A DNA stretch of 64,000 nt from NCBI RefSeq assembly GCF_000295935.2, contig NZ_ALWO02000023.1:434001-498000 (forward strand). Reading direction: 5' to 3'. Below the pieces are notes generated by a model. The model was not told the origin of the DNA. It did no database searches and was given only the letters and a program-made list of their open reading frames with translations. Positions 1-7,566 of this stretch are shown piece after piece (the first letter of the stretch is position 1; each line of letters starts with the position of its first letter). This DNA comes from Indibacter alkaliphilus LW1. GTDB lineage: Bacteria > Bacteroidota > Bacteroidia > Cytophagales > Cyclobacteriaceae. The translations under genes were made by a program, and so were the position numbers.

Positions 1-818
1 TTATAGACAGGTATGAAAGTGAAATTGAAAATGTTATCCAATTGCAACAAGCCTGGGAATACAATAACAAAAACCTCCTTTATGTTCCTCTTGCAGGTGA
101 CTGGGCTGATGAATATGTATTGCATGGATATGTTCTATACGATCAGGTTTTGCGCTACGCTGCTCTAAGATTATGTGCCCAATTATTGGAAAGGCCAAAT
201 TGGATGGAAAAATCTGAAGCAATCAAAATTGCAATTTATCAAAATTATTTTCTTCATAAAGATTGGATGTCCTCAGGTATTCATTCAGTTGCCAAAAATA
301 AAATTCAAGCACGTATCGGAACAGTTCCCTGGCTTTTAGCTTCATTTCATCCGGCAGGCTATCAACCTTATTTTGATTTTTTGGGAAATGCACTGGCCAT
401 GATTTTTAAAATTCATCCGGACCCTATTACCTGTCTGAAATGGACTGAAGAAAAAATCGGGACCTTAGCCCCTGCCTTTTATCCAACAATTATGGAAGGC
501 GATTCTGATTATTCTCTTTTACAGGAAAATTATAGGTATGAATTCAGAAATAGACCACATGAGTTTCATAATGGAGGTATTTGGCCTATGGTCAACGGTT
601 TTTGGGGAGTGGCGGCCTTTCTTCACAAGGGGAAAGCAGAAGCTAAGGAAATTGCAAATCAAATAGTCCAGCTCAACTCCATGAATGATTGGGAGTTCAA
701 TGAATGCTTTCACGGAAGCTCTCATCTACCTTGCGGAGTACAGCAGTGCACATGGAGTGGTGCAGGGCAATTGCTGCTCAGTAACGTTATTCAAAAAGGA
801 TTTTATTTAATGGATTGA
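1..818 (+). CDS. GH100/GH63-like glycoside hydrolase, 3' part only
   Basis: The reading frame is open from the window edge, so the gene begins upstream; about 271 C-terminal residues are visible. The C-terminal half carries HNGGIWPMVNGFWG and CTWSGAG, which resemble motifs of (alpha/alpha)6-barrel enzymes such as alkaline/neutral invertases (GH100) and amylo-alpha-1,6-glucosidases. No signal peptide can be judged because the N-terminus is missing. The stop is one base before a PfkB-type sugar kinase gene, so the two are almost certainly co-transcribed. A hydrolase releasing a hexose for the adjacent kinase, for example intracellular sucrose cleavage, is a reasonable inference. The family call is by motif resemblance; exact substrate is unknown, and a glycogen-debranching-like or mannosylglycerate-hydrolase-like activity is not excluded. 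Confidence 0.6.
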   Translation, partial: IDRYESEIENVIQLQQAWEYNNKNLLYVPLAGDWADEYVLHGYVLYDQVLRYAALRLCAQLLERPNWMEKSEAIKIAIYQNYFLHKDWMSSGIHSVAKNKIQARIGTVPWLLASFHPAGYQPYFDFLGNALAMIFKIHPDPITCLKWTEEKIGTLAPAFYPTIMEGDSDYSLLQENYRYEFRNRPHEFHNGGIWPMVNGFWGVAAFLHKGKAEAKEIANQIVQLNSMNDWEFNECFHGSSHLPCGVQQCTWSGAGQLLLSNVIQKGFYLMD

Positions 819-819
819 C

Positions 820-1740
820 ATGCAAAAAGATATTGATATCATCGTAGTTGGAGAGCTGCTAGTGGACCTTATCGGTCATGAATTTAGGGATGAAATATTC
901 AGGACCCATTCCTTTAGGAGGTTTCAGGGAGGAAGCCCGGCCAATCTTGGTGCAAATATGCAGAGACTCACCAAAAAAGCTCATTTGATTGCTAGCGTTG
1001 GCAAGGATGGCATGGGGGAGTATCTTATTCATGAGTTGGACAAATTGGGCTTGGATACCAGAGGTGTTAAGGAAAGGTCGGAGTACCCTACTTCATTGGT
1101 ACTGCTTTCCAGAACTCATGGAACTCCTGATTTTATTGCTTACAGAGAAGCTGATCATTATATATTTTCCCAAGATATAGGCAATGATGTCCTTGAGCGC
1201 TCACGCTTGTACCATACCACTTGTTTTGCCCTGAGCCGTCAGCCGTCACAAAGGTCTATTCTAGAAGGCGCAAGAAGAGCTTTGGAACTTGGTGTTCAAC
1301 TCAGTATAGATTTAAATTATGCACCAACTATCTGGCCCGACCATATTGAAGCTTTGCATGTGATTCAGAGTTATTGTAACCTTTCAGCTTTTGTAAAAGT
1401 AAGTCAGGATGATTGCCAAAGGATTTTCAGAAGAGAAATAAGCCCTGAATCTGCCTGTCAAACGATTCTGGATTGGGGTGCAAAAATCGTGTGTTTTACA
1501 ATGGGGAAAAAAGGAAGCATGCTATGGACTGATGATGGAAAAAAAATAAGTATCCCGGCAGAAGAAGTCAAAGTATTGGGAGATGCAACAGGTGCCGGAG
1601 ATGCTTATTGGGCAGGTTTTCTTTCAGCCTGGCTAGATGGAGAATCCTGGAAAGTCTGTGTTGCAAAAGCGTCTAAAATGGCAGCCCTAAAACTTTCCTT
1701 AGATGGACCTTTACCTGAAAAAGTCTATTTAGATGGATAG
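820..1740 (+). CDS. PfkB-family carbohydrate kinase (fructokinase-like)
   Basis: A 306-residue ribokinase-fold kinase of normal family length, predicted to phosphorylate a sugar with ATP in the cytoplasm. The N-terminal signature GGSPANLGANMQRL (about residues 37-50) and the C-terminal signature GDATGAGDAYWAGF (from about residue 254) are intact; Asp261 in GAGD is the expected catalytic base. The ATG lies one base after the stop of the GH100-like gene, indicating translational coupling and a shared operon. With a sucrose-type hydrolase upstream, fructose is the most likely substrate, but this is inferred from context: PfkB substrate specificity cannot be read from these motifs. The 3' end lies inside a perfect hairpin shared with the convergent OmpA-family gene. 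Confidence 0.85.
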   Translation: MQKDIDIIVVGELLVDLIGHEFRDEIFRTHSFRRFQGGSPANLGANMQRLTKKAHLIASVGKDGMGEYLIHELDKLGLDTRGVKERSEYPTSLVLLSRTHGTPDFIAYREADHYIFSQDIGNDVLERSRLYHTTCFALSRQPSQRSILEGARRALELGVQLSIDLNYAPTIWPDHIEALHVIQSYCNLSAFVKVSQDDCQRIFRREISPESACQTILDWGAKIVCFTMGKKGSMLWTDDGKKISIPAEEVKVLGDATGAGDAYWAGFLSAWLDGESWKVCVAKASKMAALKLSLDGPLPEKVYLDG

Positions 1741-1762
1741 AAGGTTTCCTCTAACCTTCTAT
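1737..1762. terminator. Bidirectional hairpin over two convergent stop codons
   Basis: ATAGAAGGTT and AACCTTCTAT form ten perfectly complementary base pairs around the loop TCCTCT. The stem includes the stop codon of the sugar kinase gene (1738-1740) and the stop of the convergent OmpA-family gene (1751-1753). There is no long T-tract, so it may end transcription weakly or act as a 3' stability hairpin for both messages. Confidence 0.5.
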
Positions 1763-3436
1763 CATCATTTCAACTCTTCTATTCTGAATTCTTCCCTCTT
1801 CAGTACTGTTATCAGCAATAGGCCTAGTGCCTCCCCACCCGGAAATCCTAATTCTTTCAAACTCCACTCCATTGAGAGTGAGATATCCCCTGATTTTTGA
1901 GGCTCTTTTAAGGGATAGGTCTTTGTTCAACACAGGGTCACCTGCGTTATCAGTATGCCCTTCTAGTCTTATTTTCAAGCTTTCATTCTCTTTTAGAAAT
2001 GTAACCAATTGGTCCAAGACCTGTATGGAAACTGCATCTGCAAAATCAGCAGTGCCCCTATTGAATTGAATACTATTCAAAACAATCGAAGCTCCTGCAG
2101 CAGCAGGCTGCATCAATAAAACCTGATCCTCTAAATTTTCCCAAGTTTCAGGAGCCAATTCCTTGGGAATAAAACCTTTGGAAGAAACAAAAATTGATGA
2201 CCATTGATTTGATTCAAGAGCTTCTGCAAGATCCTGTTGGTCCTCCAAATCCATTCTATTTCCCCTTTCTCCTATCAATGTTATTTTATGAGGAATTTCT
2301 TCCATGCTCGCAGCATCCAATACCCTAATTATACCAATTTCATCTCCCGGTTTTGAAATACTTTCTACTTTTTCCAATAGAGTATCAACTTCATTTTCCA
2401 GGCTCTGTTCCTCTATCACTACCAAAAGGTCTTCCTGCTGCTCCATGGTCTCTGAGAGGGCTTCCTCTACTTCGGACAAATTGGAAAGTTGTATATTTTC
2501 TTCCTCATCAGTTTTGTCTTCAGGGTTTTGAGCAAGCAGGTTTGAAGGAATGATTGCCTCAAACTTGACTGTCATCAAATCTCCAAAACCTTCAGAGTTT
2601 TGGGTTGTAGAAAACACAGCCATTGAATCGGTAGCATCCAACAACATGTAACTCATTTCTGTCCCCATACTATTTGCAAACTTCAAAGGCTTGGGATCAG
2701 TCCAATTTGTCCAAGAATCATCAAGTCTCTCTGAATAAAAAATATCCTTTCCCCTGTTTTTTCCGGATGTATTGGAAGAAAAATACAGTATTTTTTGATC
2801 CTCAGAAAGGTATGGCGTTTGTTCCTGCCCAAAAGAGTTGACCACTTCACCTAAATTTAATGGGGAGGACCATTTACCCTCTGATATCAAAAAGCTTACA
2901 TAAAGGTCTTCATTACCGAATGTCCCAAAAGAATTGATGGAGAGGATTAGTGTCTTACCATCCTGACTCAAACGCCCTCCGAAATGTTTGGAATTGTTTC
3001 TGAAGTTGCCCATATTCAAAGGGCGTAAATAGTTCCATTCACTTCCAAATTTGGAATATTGATGTATTCCTTGAGGTCTTCCATTTCCCTCATGATAGAC
3101 AAGAATAGATATGGGATCAGGAAAGCCTACCACTACATCATTTCCTGAAGTGGACAATGATGGAACTCGCTGTGGTTTAGACCAGTCTCCTTTTTTGTCC
3201 CTACTACTCATCCAAACATCTCCATAATCCGTTGGTCCACCGGAGTTTTCGGGATGAAACCCAACAGAAAAAAATAAATCTCCATTGGGCGCCAGTACTG
3301 GATGATGTTCATCATAGGCAGTATTGACTCCTTTGAGAGGCTTTATTGTTTGGCCTTCCAAAGGCGCATAAATACAAAAAGCAAGCAGAAATAACCCACT
3401 TGCTTTCAAAATGTTAGAATTAATTACGTCAATCAT
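1751..3436 (-). CDS. OmpA-family protein with PD40/WD40-like beta-propeller
   Basis: A 561-residue envelope protein. An N-terminal hydrophobic stretch (about residues 10-26) looks like a signal peptide. Residues about 35-290 contain repeated blocks such as HPVLAPNGDLFFS and QTPYLSEDQKILYFSSN typical of PD40 beta-propeller blades, followed by an acidic linker. The C-terminal ~110 residues form an OmpA/MotB domain: LEGHTDNAGDPVLNKDLS, then RASKIRGYL and QNRRVEMMI, which binds peptidoglycan in this family. The role is probably structural anchoring of the outer membrane to the wall, as for many Bacteroidota OmpA-PD40 proteins. The start lies only 3 bases downstream of the deoxyhypusine-synthase-like gene, so the two are probably co-transcribed, an unexpected pairing. 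Confidence 0.85.
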   Translation of the reverse strand: MIDVINSNILKASGLFLLAFCIYAPLEGQTIKPLKGVNTAYDEHHPVLAPNGDLFFSVGFHPENSGGPTDYGDVWMSSRDKKGDWSKPQRVPSLSTSGNDVVVGFPDPISILVYHEGNGRPQGIHQYSKFGSEWNYLRPLNMGNFRNNSKHFGGRLSQDGKTLILSINSFGTFGNEDLYVSFLISEGKWSSPLNLGEVVNSFGQEQTPYLSEDQKILYFSSNTSGKNRGKDIFYSERLDDSWTNWTDPKPLKFANSMGTEMSYMLLDATDSMAVFSTTQNSEGFGDLMTVKFEAIIPSNLLAQNPEDKTDEEENIQLSNLSEVEEALSETMEQQEDLLVVIEEQSLENEVDTLLEKVESISKPGDEIGIIRVLDAASMEEIPHKITLIGERGNRMDLEDQQDLAEALESNQWSSIFVSSKGFIPKELAPETWENLEDQVLLMQPAAAGASIVLNSIQFNRGTADFADAVSIQVLDQLVTFLKENESLKIRLEGHTDNAGDPVLNKDLSLKRASKIRGYLTLNGVEFERIRISGWGGTRPIADNSTEEGRIQNRRVEMMIEG

Positions 3437-3439
3437 TTT

Positions 3440-4411
3440 TTATTGATCCAAAACTATGGCAAATACCAATGGGGCCACAATTGTTGCGTCTGATTCAATG
3501 ATATATTTAGGTGTATCAAGACCTAACTTGCCCCAGGTAATTTTTTCATTGGGGACTGCGCCGGAATAAGAGCCATATGAAGTGGTAGAATCCGAAATCT
3601 GACAGAAATACCCCCAAAGAGGAACATTATCCCTCTGAAGATCCTGATGTAGCATTGGCACAACACAAATTGGAAAGTCTCCTGCTATACCTCCACCAAT
3701 TTGGAAGAAACCTACTTTACTATCCTCAGTTGCATTTTCAGTATACCATTGAGCCAAAAACATCATGTATTCAATTCCACTTCTGACGGTATGCACATTT
3801 TTGATATCCCCAGAAATAACATGACCTGCATACATATTACCCAACGTAGAATCTTCCCAACCTGGTACGATGATCGGTAGGTTTTTCTTGGCAGCTTCTA
3901 GCAACCAGGAGTTTTTAGGATCTATCTGGAATGACTCATCCATTTTGCCTGAAAGCAGAATTTTGTAAAAGAACTCATGAGGAAAAAACGCCTCACCAGC
4001 CTGATCTGCCCTCATCCATTCTTCAAGGATCACATCTTCTATCCTTCTCATGGCTTCCATTTCAGGGATACAGGTATCTGTAACTCTGTTCATATGCCTG
4101 TTTAAAAGGTCCTGTTCCTCCTCAGGCGAAAGATCCCTGTAATTGGGGATTCTTTCATAATAATCATGTGCAACAAGATTAAAAACATCTTCTTCAAGGT
4201 TAGCCCCTGTGCAGGTGATAATCTGCACTTTATCCTGTCTGATCATCTCAGCAAGGGAAATCCCCAACTCGGCTGTGGACATGGCACCGGCCAGAGTGAC
4301 CATCATTTTCCCATTATTGTCTAAGTGGGTTTTGTAACCTTCAGCCGCATCGATAAGTGCCGCTGCATTGAAATGTTTGAAATTATGTTTTAAAAATTCA
4401 GTGATCTTCAT
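3440..4411 (-). CDS. Deoxyhypusine synthase-like protein (possible homospermidine synthase)
   Basis: A 323-residue protein matching the deoxyhypusine synthase family over its full length. Visible family features are TCTGANLEEDVF (about residues 66-77), the NAD-site-like IGGGIAGDFPI (238-248) and SYGSYSGAVPNEKITWGKL, where Lys295 in WGK matches the lysine that forms the enzyme-imine intermediate in eukaryotic DHS. Bacteria have no eIF5A precursor, and bacterial members of the family have been linked to homospermidine formation from putrescine or spermidine, so polyamine synthesis is the likeliest role. An agmatinase-family gene at 11222-12289 could supply putrescine, though it is not adjacent. 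A Bacteroidota-type -7 element lies about 26 bases upstream of the ATG. Downstream is an OmpA-family gene after only 3 bases. Confidence 0.82.
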   Translation of the reverse strand: MKITEFLKHNFKHFNAAALIDAAEGYKTHLDNNGKMMVTLAGAMSTAELGISLAEMIRQDKVQIITCTGANLEEDVFNLVAHDYYERIPNYRDLSPEEEQDLLNRHMNRVTDTCIPEMEAMRRIEDVILEEWMRADQAGEAFFPHEFFYKILLSGKMDESFQIDPKNSWLLEAAKKNLPIIVPGWEDSTLGNMYAGHVISGDIKNVHTVRSGIEYMMFLAQWYTENATEDSKVGFFQIGGGIAGDFPICVVPMLHQDLQRDNVPLWGYFCQISDSTTSYGSYSGAVPNEKITWGKLGLDTPKYIIESDATIVAPLVFAIVLDQ

Positions 4412-4437
4412 GGAAATATTTTTAGAATTTGAAGGTT

Positions 4438-4445
4438 CAAAAGTA
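4438..4445 (-). promoter_or_regulatory. Putative -7 element for the DHS-like gene
   Basis: On the minus strand this reads TACTTTTG, an exact match to the Bacteroidota -7 consensus TAnnTTTG, ending 26 bases before the ATG at 4411. No clear -33 element is seen, so the call rests on one motif and its position. Confidence 0.4.
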
Positions 4446-4462
4446 CCAATTTATATAACATG

Positions 4463-4489
4463 AAAAAAGCCCAGTTAAAACCGGGCTTT
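4463..4489 (-). terminator. Rho-independent terminator after the OmpH-like gene
   Basis: AAAGCCC (4466-4472) pairs with GGGCTTT (4483-4489). Read on the minus strand the stem is followed by six T, directly downstream of the OmpH-like lipoprotein gene. Confidence 0.8.
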
Positions 4490-4519
4490 CAATCTTTTAT
4501 ATTAAGACTATAGGTTATT

Positions 4520-5119
4520 CTATTTGGTTTCCTTTTTAGCCTCAAATTCTTTGTTGATTCCTTCAATGACGTGATCTGTTACATCCAATGCTTTTTTGGA
4601 GTACCAAACTGCACCTCCACGAGTGTAGGATAGAATCAATTCAAGATCATTTTCTTCTGCATAAACTTTCAGGTATTCAGCTATTTTATCATAAACCTCA
4701 TTGTAAAGATTTGCCTCATCTGCGGAAAGTTCCTGCATCAGGTTATCTCTGTAAGTCATCAGGTTTCTTTCTTTTTTCATTAAGTCTTCCTGCTTTGCTC
4801 TCGCTTGATTTGGAGTCATTGAATTGGCAGTTTGCTCAAAATTCGATACTTCCTGCTCAAAACCTCTAGCCCTACTTCCCAATTCACTCTCAAATTTTCT
4901 GCCCTTCTCGGTGATTTCCTCAGATTTCTTTTTGAAAAATTCATATTTTGCAATCACTGAATCAGTCATCACATAGGCGATTTTCAGGTCTGTTATACTT
5001 ACTTCACTTGCATCATTACTTTCCGAAGAACTGTCTGCAGAAGTACCTGATTGGTTGCATGAGGATAAGGCAAAGGCTACAATACCAAATACGCCTATAA
5101 CTTTAACTAATTTTTTCAC
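4520..5119 (-). CDS. OmpH/Skp-family lipoprotein
   Basis: A 199-residue predicted lipoprotein: the N-terminus ends in FALSSCNQ, a lipobox with Cys20, followed by a Ser/Glu-rich linker. The core, from about residue 45, matches the OmpH/Skp chaperone pattern: KIAYVMTDSVIAKY, a long charged helix (about 65-140) rich in Glu, Lys and Gln that should form a coiled coil, and a C-terminal strand LELILSYTRGGAVWYSKKALDVTD. Skp-like proteins hold unfolded outer-membrane proteins in the periplasm. Lipidation is unusual for classical Skp but common among Bacteroidota OmpH paralogues. It is a single-gene unit with its own -7 element upstream and a strong terminator downstream. Confidence 0.85.
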   Translation of the reverse strand: MKKLVKVIGVFGIVAFALSSCNQSGTSADSSSESNDASEVSITDLKIAYVMTDSVIAKYEFFKKKSEEITEKGRKFESELGSRARGFEQEVSNFEQTANSMTPNQARAKQEDLMKKERNLMTYRDNLMQELSADEANLYNEVYDKIAEYLKVYAEENDLELILSYTRGGAVWYSKKALDVTDHVIEGINKEFEAKKETK

Positions 5120-5149
5120 GATGTTTTTTCTTAATTTTCAACTTGGCGC

Positions 5150-5157
5150 AAATATAA
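5150..5157 (-). promoter_or_regulatory. Putative -7 element for the OmpH-like gene
   Basis: The minus strand reads TATATTTG, matching TAnnTTTG exactly, 30 bases before the ATG at 5119. Confidence 0.42.
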
Positions 5158-5222
5158 ACAAAGTATTGTATCTACAAATTTGCACTTCTTTATCAAATGT
5201 TAAAAACAGTTAATCCACTCAC

Positions 5223-5459
5223 TTACTCACTACCATATCGATCCATTAAGGACTTGAAAACCACTGCTTGACCAAAAATTGAAATCCCGGCAAAAAAAAC
5301 TGCCAAGGCTATTGTTCCCAACCCAAACCAACTCCAAAACCCCACTGACTCCACTTTTCGGATAATAGCCTCCCCTAATAAACTTAAAGCAAATCCCATC
5401 AATAGAATCCCAGTTATGGAATATGTCAACCATTTTCGTTTTAATGATTTTTGTTTCAT
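5223..5459 (-). CDS. Small two-helix membrane protein of unknown function
   Basis: A 78-residue protein when started at the ATG at 5459, two bases after the stop of the HDAC-like gene; a TTG at 5465 in frame would add two residues but is less likely. After a basic N-terminus (KQKSLKRKW) there are two hydrophobic segments, about residues 10-30 and 40-65, so it should be an inner-membrane hairpin. No known family is recognised. The tight spacing indicates co-transcription with the deacetylase-like gene and therefore possibly a shared function, but nothing in the sequence shows what that is. Confidence 0.6.
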   Translation of the reverse strand: MKQKSLKRKWLTYSITGILLMGFALSLLGEAIIRKVESVGFWSWFGLGTIALAVFFAGISIFGQAVVFKSLMDRYGSE

Positions 5460-5461
5460 AA

Positions 5462-6364
5462 TCAAAAGTAAATTTCCTGTGCAAGACGATAAGTATTGGC
5501 ATGAGCATCTATAATTTGACTGATTCTTTCAGAATACCCTCCCCCCATACAGCACATTATTGGAGTTTGATTTTCCTGAGCTACTTCAAATACCATTTTA
5601 TCTCTCTCCCTACACCCCTGAATACTCAATCCAAGCCTTCCAAGTTTATCAGACTCCAATACATCAACACCACTCTGAAAAATCATAAAATCTGGTTCCA
5701 CCTTTTGCAGCAGGCTTTTTAGGTGAACATCAAGAATTTTCAAATAAGCTTTGTCCTCGATCTTATCGGGCAAGCCTACATCAAGATCAGATTTTTCTTT
5801 GTGCATGGGATAGTTGGACGCTCCATGCATGCTGAATGTAAATACCCTATTATCATTTTGGAATATTTCTGCAGTGCCATTCCCTTGATGCACATCTAAA
5901 TCCACCACTAGGATTTTATGGGACAAATCATTTTCCAAAAGGTAATTGGCGGTAATTGCAATGTCATTAAGTAAGCAAAAACCTTCGCCTCTATCCGTAA
6001 AGGCATGATGGGTACCTCCCGCAATATTCATCGCAACACCATATTCCAAAGCATACAATGCTGCCTTTACCGAGCCATGCATGATGTGTATTTCTCTTTC
6101 CACCAATGCATCACTAAGAGGGAAACCTGTTTTCCGGATTTCAGATTTAGTCAAAGTCTGGTTTTTAAGCTTTTCGAGATAGTCTCTTTGATGGGTATTG
6201 GTGATCCAACGCTCTTCCAATGCATCAGGGCTGAAAAAATTTTCGTCTTTGACAGTCCCTTCATAGAGCAACTGCTCAGGAAGCAAGTTGTACTTATCCA
6301 TTGGAAATCTATGACCTTTAGGCAAAGGGTGGCAGTATTTGGGTGACCAGGCAATTTTTAACAT
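5462..6364 (-). CDS. Histone deacetylase-family protein (class IV/HDAC11-like)
   Basis: A 300-residue arginase/deacetylase-fold protein, the usual length for bacterial single-domain members. The zinc and charge-relay residues are all visible: His119-His120 in GGTHHAF, Asp157 and His159 in DLDVHQGNG, Asp234 in SGVD and Tyr277 in GGGYS. The family removes acyl groups from lysines, polyamines or small molecules (as in AcuC and acetylpolyamine amidohydrolases). In bacteria histones are absent, so the substrate is another protein or a small acyl amide; this cannot be read from sequence. The short compact form with FCLLND after the GEGF motif fits class IV. A perfect hairpin terminator lies 17 bases upstream of the start, leaving little room for an independent promoter. 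Confidence 0.88.
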   Translation of the reverse strand: MLKIAWSPKYCHPLPKGHRFPMDKYNLLPEQLLYEGTVKDENFFSPDALEERWITNTHQRDYLEKLKNQTLTKSEIRKTGFPLSDALVEREIHIMHGSVKAALYALEYGVAMNIAGGTHHAFTDRGEGFCLLNDIAITANYLLENDLSHKILVVDLDVHQGNGTAEIFQNDNRVFTFSMHGASNYPMHKEKSDLDVGLPDKIEDKAYLKILDVHLKSLLQKVEPDFMIFQSGVDVLESDKLGRLGLSIQGCRERDKMVFEVAQENQTPIMCCMGGGYSERISQIIDAHANTYRLAQEIYF

Positions 6365-6380
6365 AAAATTTCAGACATAA

Positions 6381-6411
6381 AAAAACGCTTGCTAAGTTAA
6401 CAAGCGTTTTT
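6381..6411. terminator. Perfect 11-bp stem terminator upstream of the HDAC-like gene
   Basis: AAAAACGCTTG (6381-6391) and CAAGCGTTTTT (6401-6411) are perfect complements around a 9-base loop, with A/T tracts on both sides so it can work in either direction. It follows the stop of the acidic protein gene at 6444 and precedes the HDAC-like start at 6364. Confidence 0.85.
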
Positions 6412-6443
6412 GGGAATTGTTGTTTTGATGAACTTAGGAAAAT

Positions 6444-7010
6444 TTATTCATCTATATCTTCTTCCTCTTCTGATTGGAAAGCAAAAAGAGTGTCATCCAG
6501 GACAAGTGTATCGTCATTAAATTCTTTGATAAATTTGGCAATAACCTTATCATCTACGACCTCTACATTTAATGCTGCATCAACACCTATTCCAAATTCG
6601 TGGTTGGTATCTATATCTACAAATTCCTGGACTTTAACAGTTTCTTCTTCTTCTATTTCCATGATGATTTCAGTGATGAACCACCCGATTTCTTCTTCTT
6701 CACTACTTAAGGGTTTTAGATTTCCATTTTCGTCCTCCTCATAATGGATCCCTTTGAAATTAGGAAACTTTTTTGCGGCTTCATGTTCAGCTAGTTCATA
6801 CACCTCTGAGGCATGATGAAGCCTGAGAGTGTACAGTGCCGCATCATAAATGACTTCTTTTCCTTCGTACATGCCAATAAAATAGAAATTGACATATTCA
6901 TCAGAATTGTCGGCACCCTGTACCACTTTGTAAGATTTTTGGTCTGCTGCCAATTCTTTCTTCAATGACTCGATAGTTTCTGGCATAAAACCGTCATTTT
7001 TATATTTCAT
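6444..7010 (-). CDS. Acidic conserved hypothetical protein
   Basis: A 188-residue soluble protein with no signal peptide or membrane segment. It is strongly acidic, especially in clusters such as LSSEEEEIGWF (about residues 101-111), MEIEEEETV (116-124) and the C-terminus QSEEEEDIDE. Hydrophobic positions alternate in a way that suggests a folded alpha/beta domain rather than disorder: EYVNFYFIGMYEGKEVIYDA. I do not recognise the family. The protein is followed by a perfect terminator and so ends its own transcription unit. The coding call is supported by length, a clean ATG and absence of a competing frame. Confidence 0.75.
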   Translation of the reverse strand: MKYKNDGFMPETIESLKKELAADQKSYKVVQGADNSDEYVNFYFIGMYEGKEVIYDAALYTLRLHHASEVYELAEHEAAKKFPNFKGIHYEEDENGNLKPLSSEEEEIGWFITEIIMEIEEEETVKVQEFVDIDTNHEFGIGVDAALNVEVVDDKVIAKFIKEFNDDTLVLDDTLFAFQSEEEEDIDE

Positions 7011-7136
7011 AGGAAAAATTTAAGGGTTTACAAGAGACAACATACAACACAAACGTTAATTTAAAAACTGTTTAGTCAACATTTACGATTTATCTTCAAT
7101 AGGTAATTAATTTACAAGTATCTAGCATAAAAAAAA

Positions 7137-7565
7137 ATGTTATCAGCAAAAAAAGATTCAGAGTACATTTCTCTGCTAATTATGCAGCCTGAAGGAGAAA
7201 CACTCGACTTTAAGCAAAATATATCCAATTCAGAAAAAATTGCTAAAACCTTAGTAGCTTTTGCCAATACTTCCGGTGGTAAAATAGTAATCGGTGTCTC
7301 TGACAGGAAAGAAATAATAGGAATTGATGAGCATGAGGAAGTTTTCATGATAGAAAGAGCAAGTGAAAAGTACTGTCAACCTCCCGTTCCCATTTATTTC
7401 GAACTTTATCTCCATGAAAATTACAATTACGATACTGAGATGACCGAAGAAAAATACATATTGGTCGTAAATGTCCCCAAATCATCCCAAAAACATTTTC
7501 TTCTCAATAAAAAAGGAGATTTGACTTCCTATATAAGAATAGATGACAGAAGCATTCCTGAATAA
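7137..7565 (+). CDS. Stand-alone AlbA_2 (Schlafen-type) domain protein
   Basis: A 142-residue protein consisting almost only of an AlbA_2 domain. The diagnostic string is GETLDFKQ (about residues 20-27), then IAKTLVAFANTSGGKIVIGV (about 33-52) and IIGIDEHE, the classical AlbA_2 core (ExxLDFK, AFANT.GG.I.IGV.D). In most bacterial proteins this domain is the N-terminal part of a longer ATP-binding or HTH regulator of 350-500 residues; here the gene stops after one domain. The C-terminal part (YILVVNVPKSSQKHF, SYIRIDDRS) completes the domain, so this is probably a natural short form and not a fragment. Function is unknown; nucleic-acid binding or a nuclease role has been shown for some Schlafen relatives. 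It converges on the YvlD-like gene with 1 base between stops. Confidence 0.75.
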   Translation: MLSAKKDSEYISLLIMQPEGETLDFKQNISNSEKIAKTLVAFANTSGGKIVIGVSDRKEIIGIDEHEEVFMIERASEKYCQPPVPIYFELYLHENYNYDTEMTEEKYILVVNVPKSSQKHFLLNKKGDLTSYIRIDDRSIPE

Positions 7566-7566
7566 A

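Noticed and set aside
5230-5508. Alternative minus-strand frame over the small membrane gene
   Set aside because: The frame at 5223-5459 has a coherent two-helix pattern and spacing to the HDAC-like gene; the other does not.
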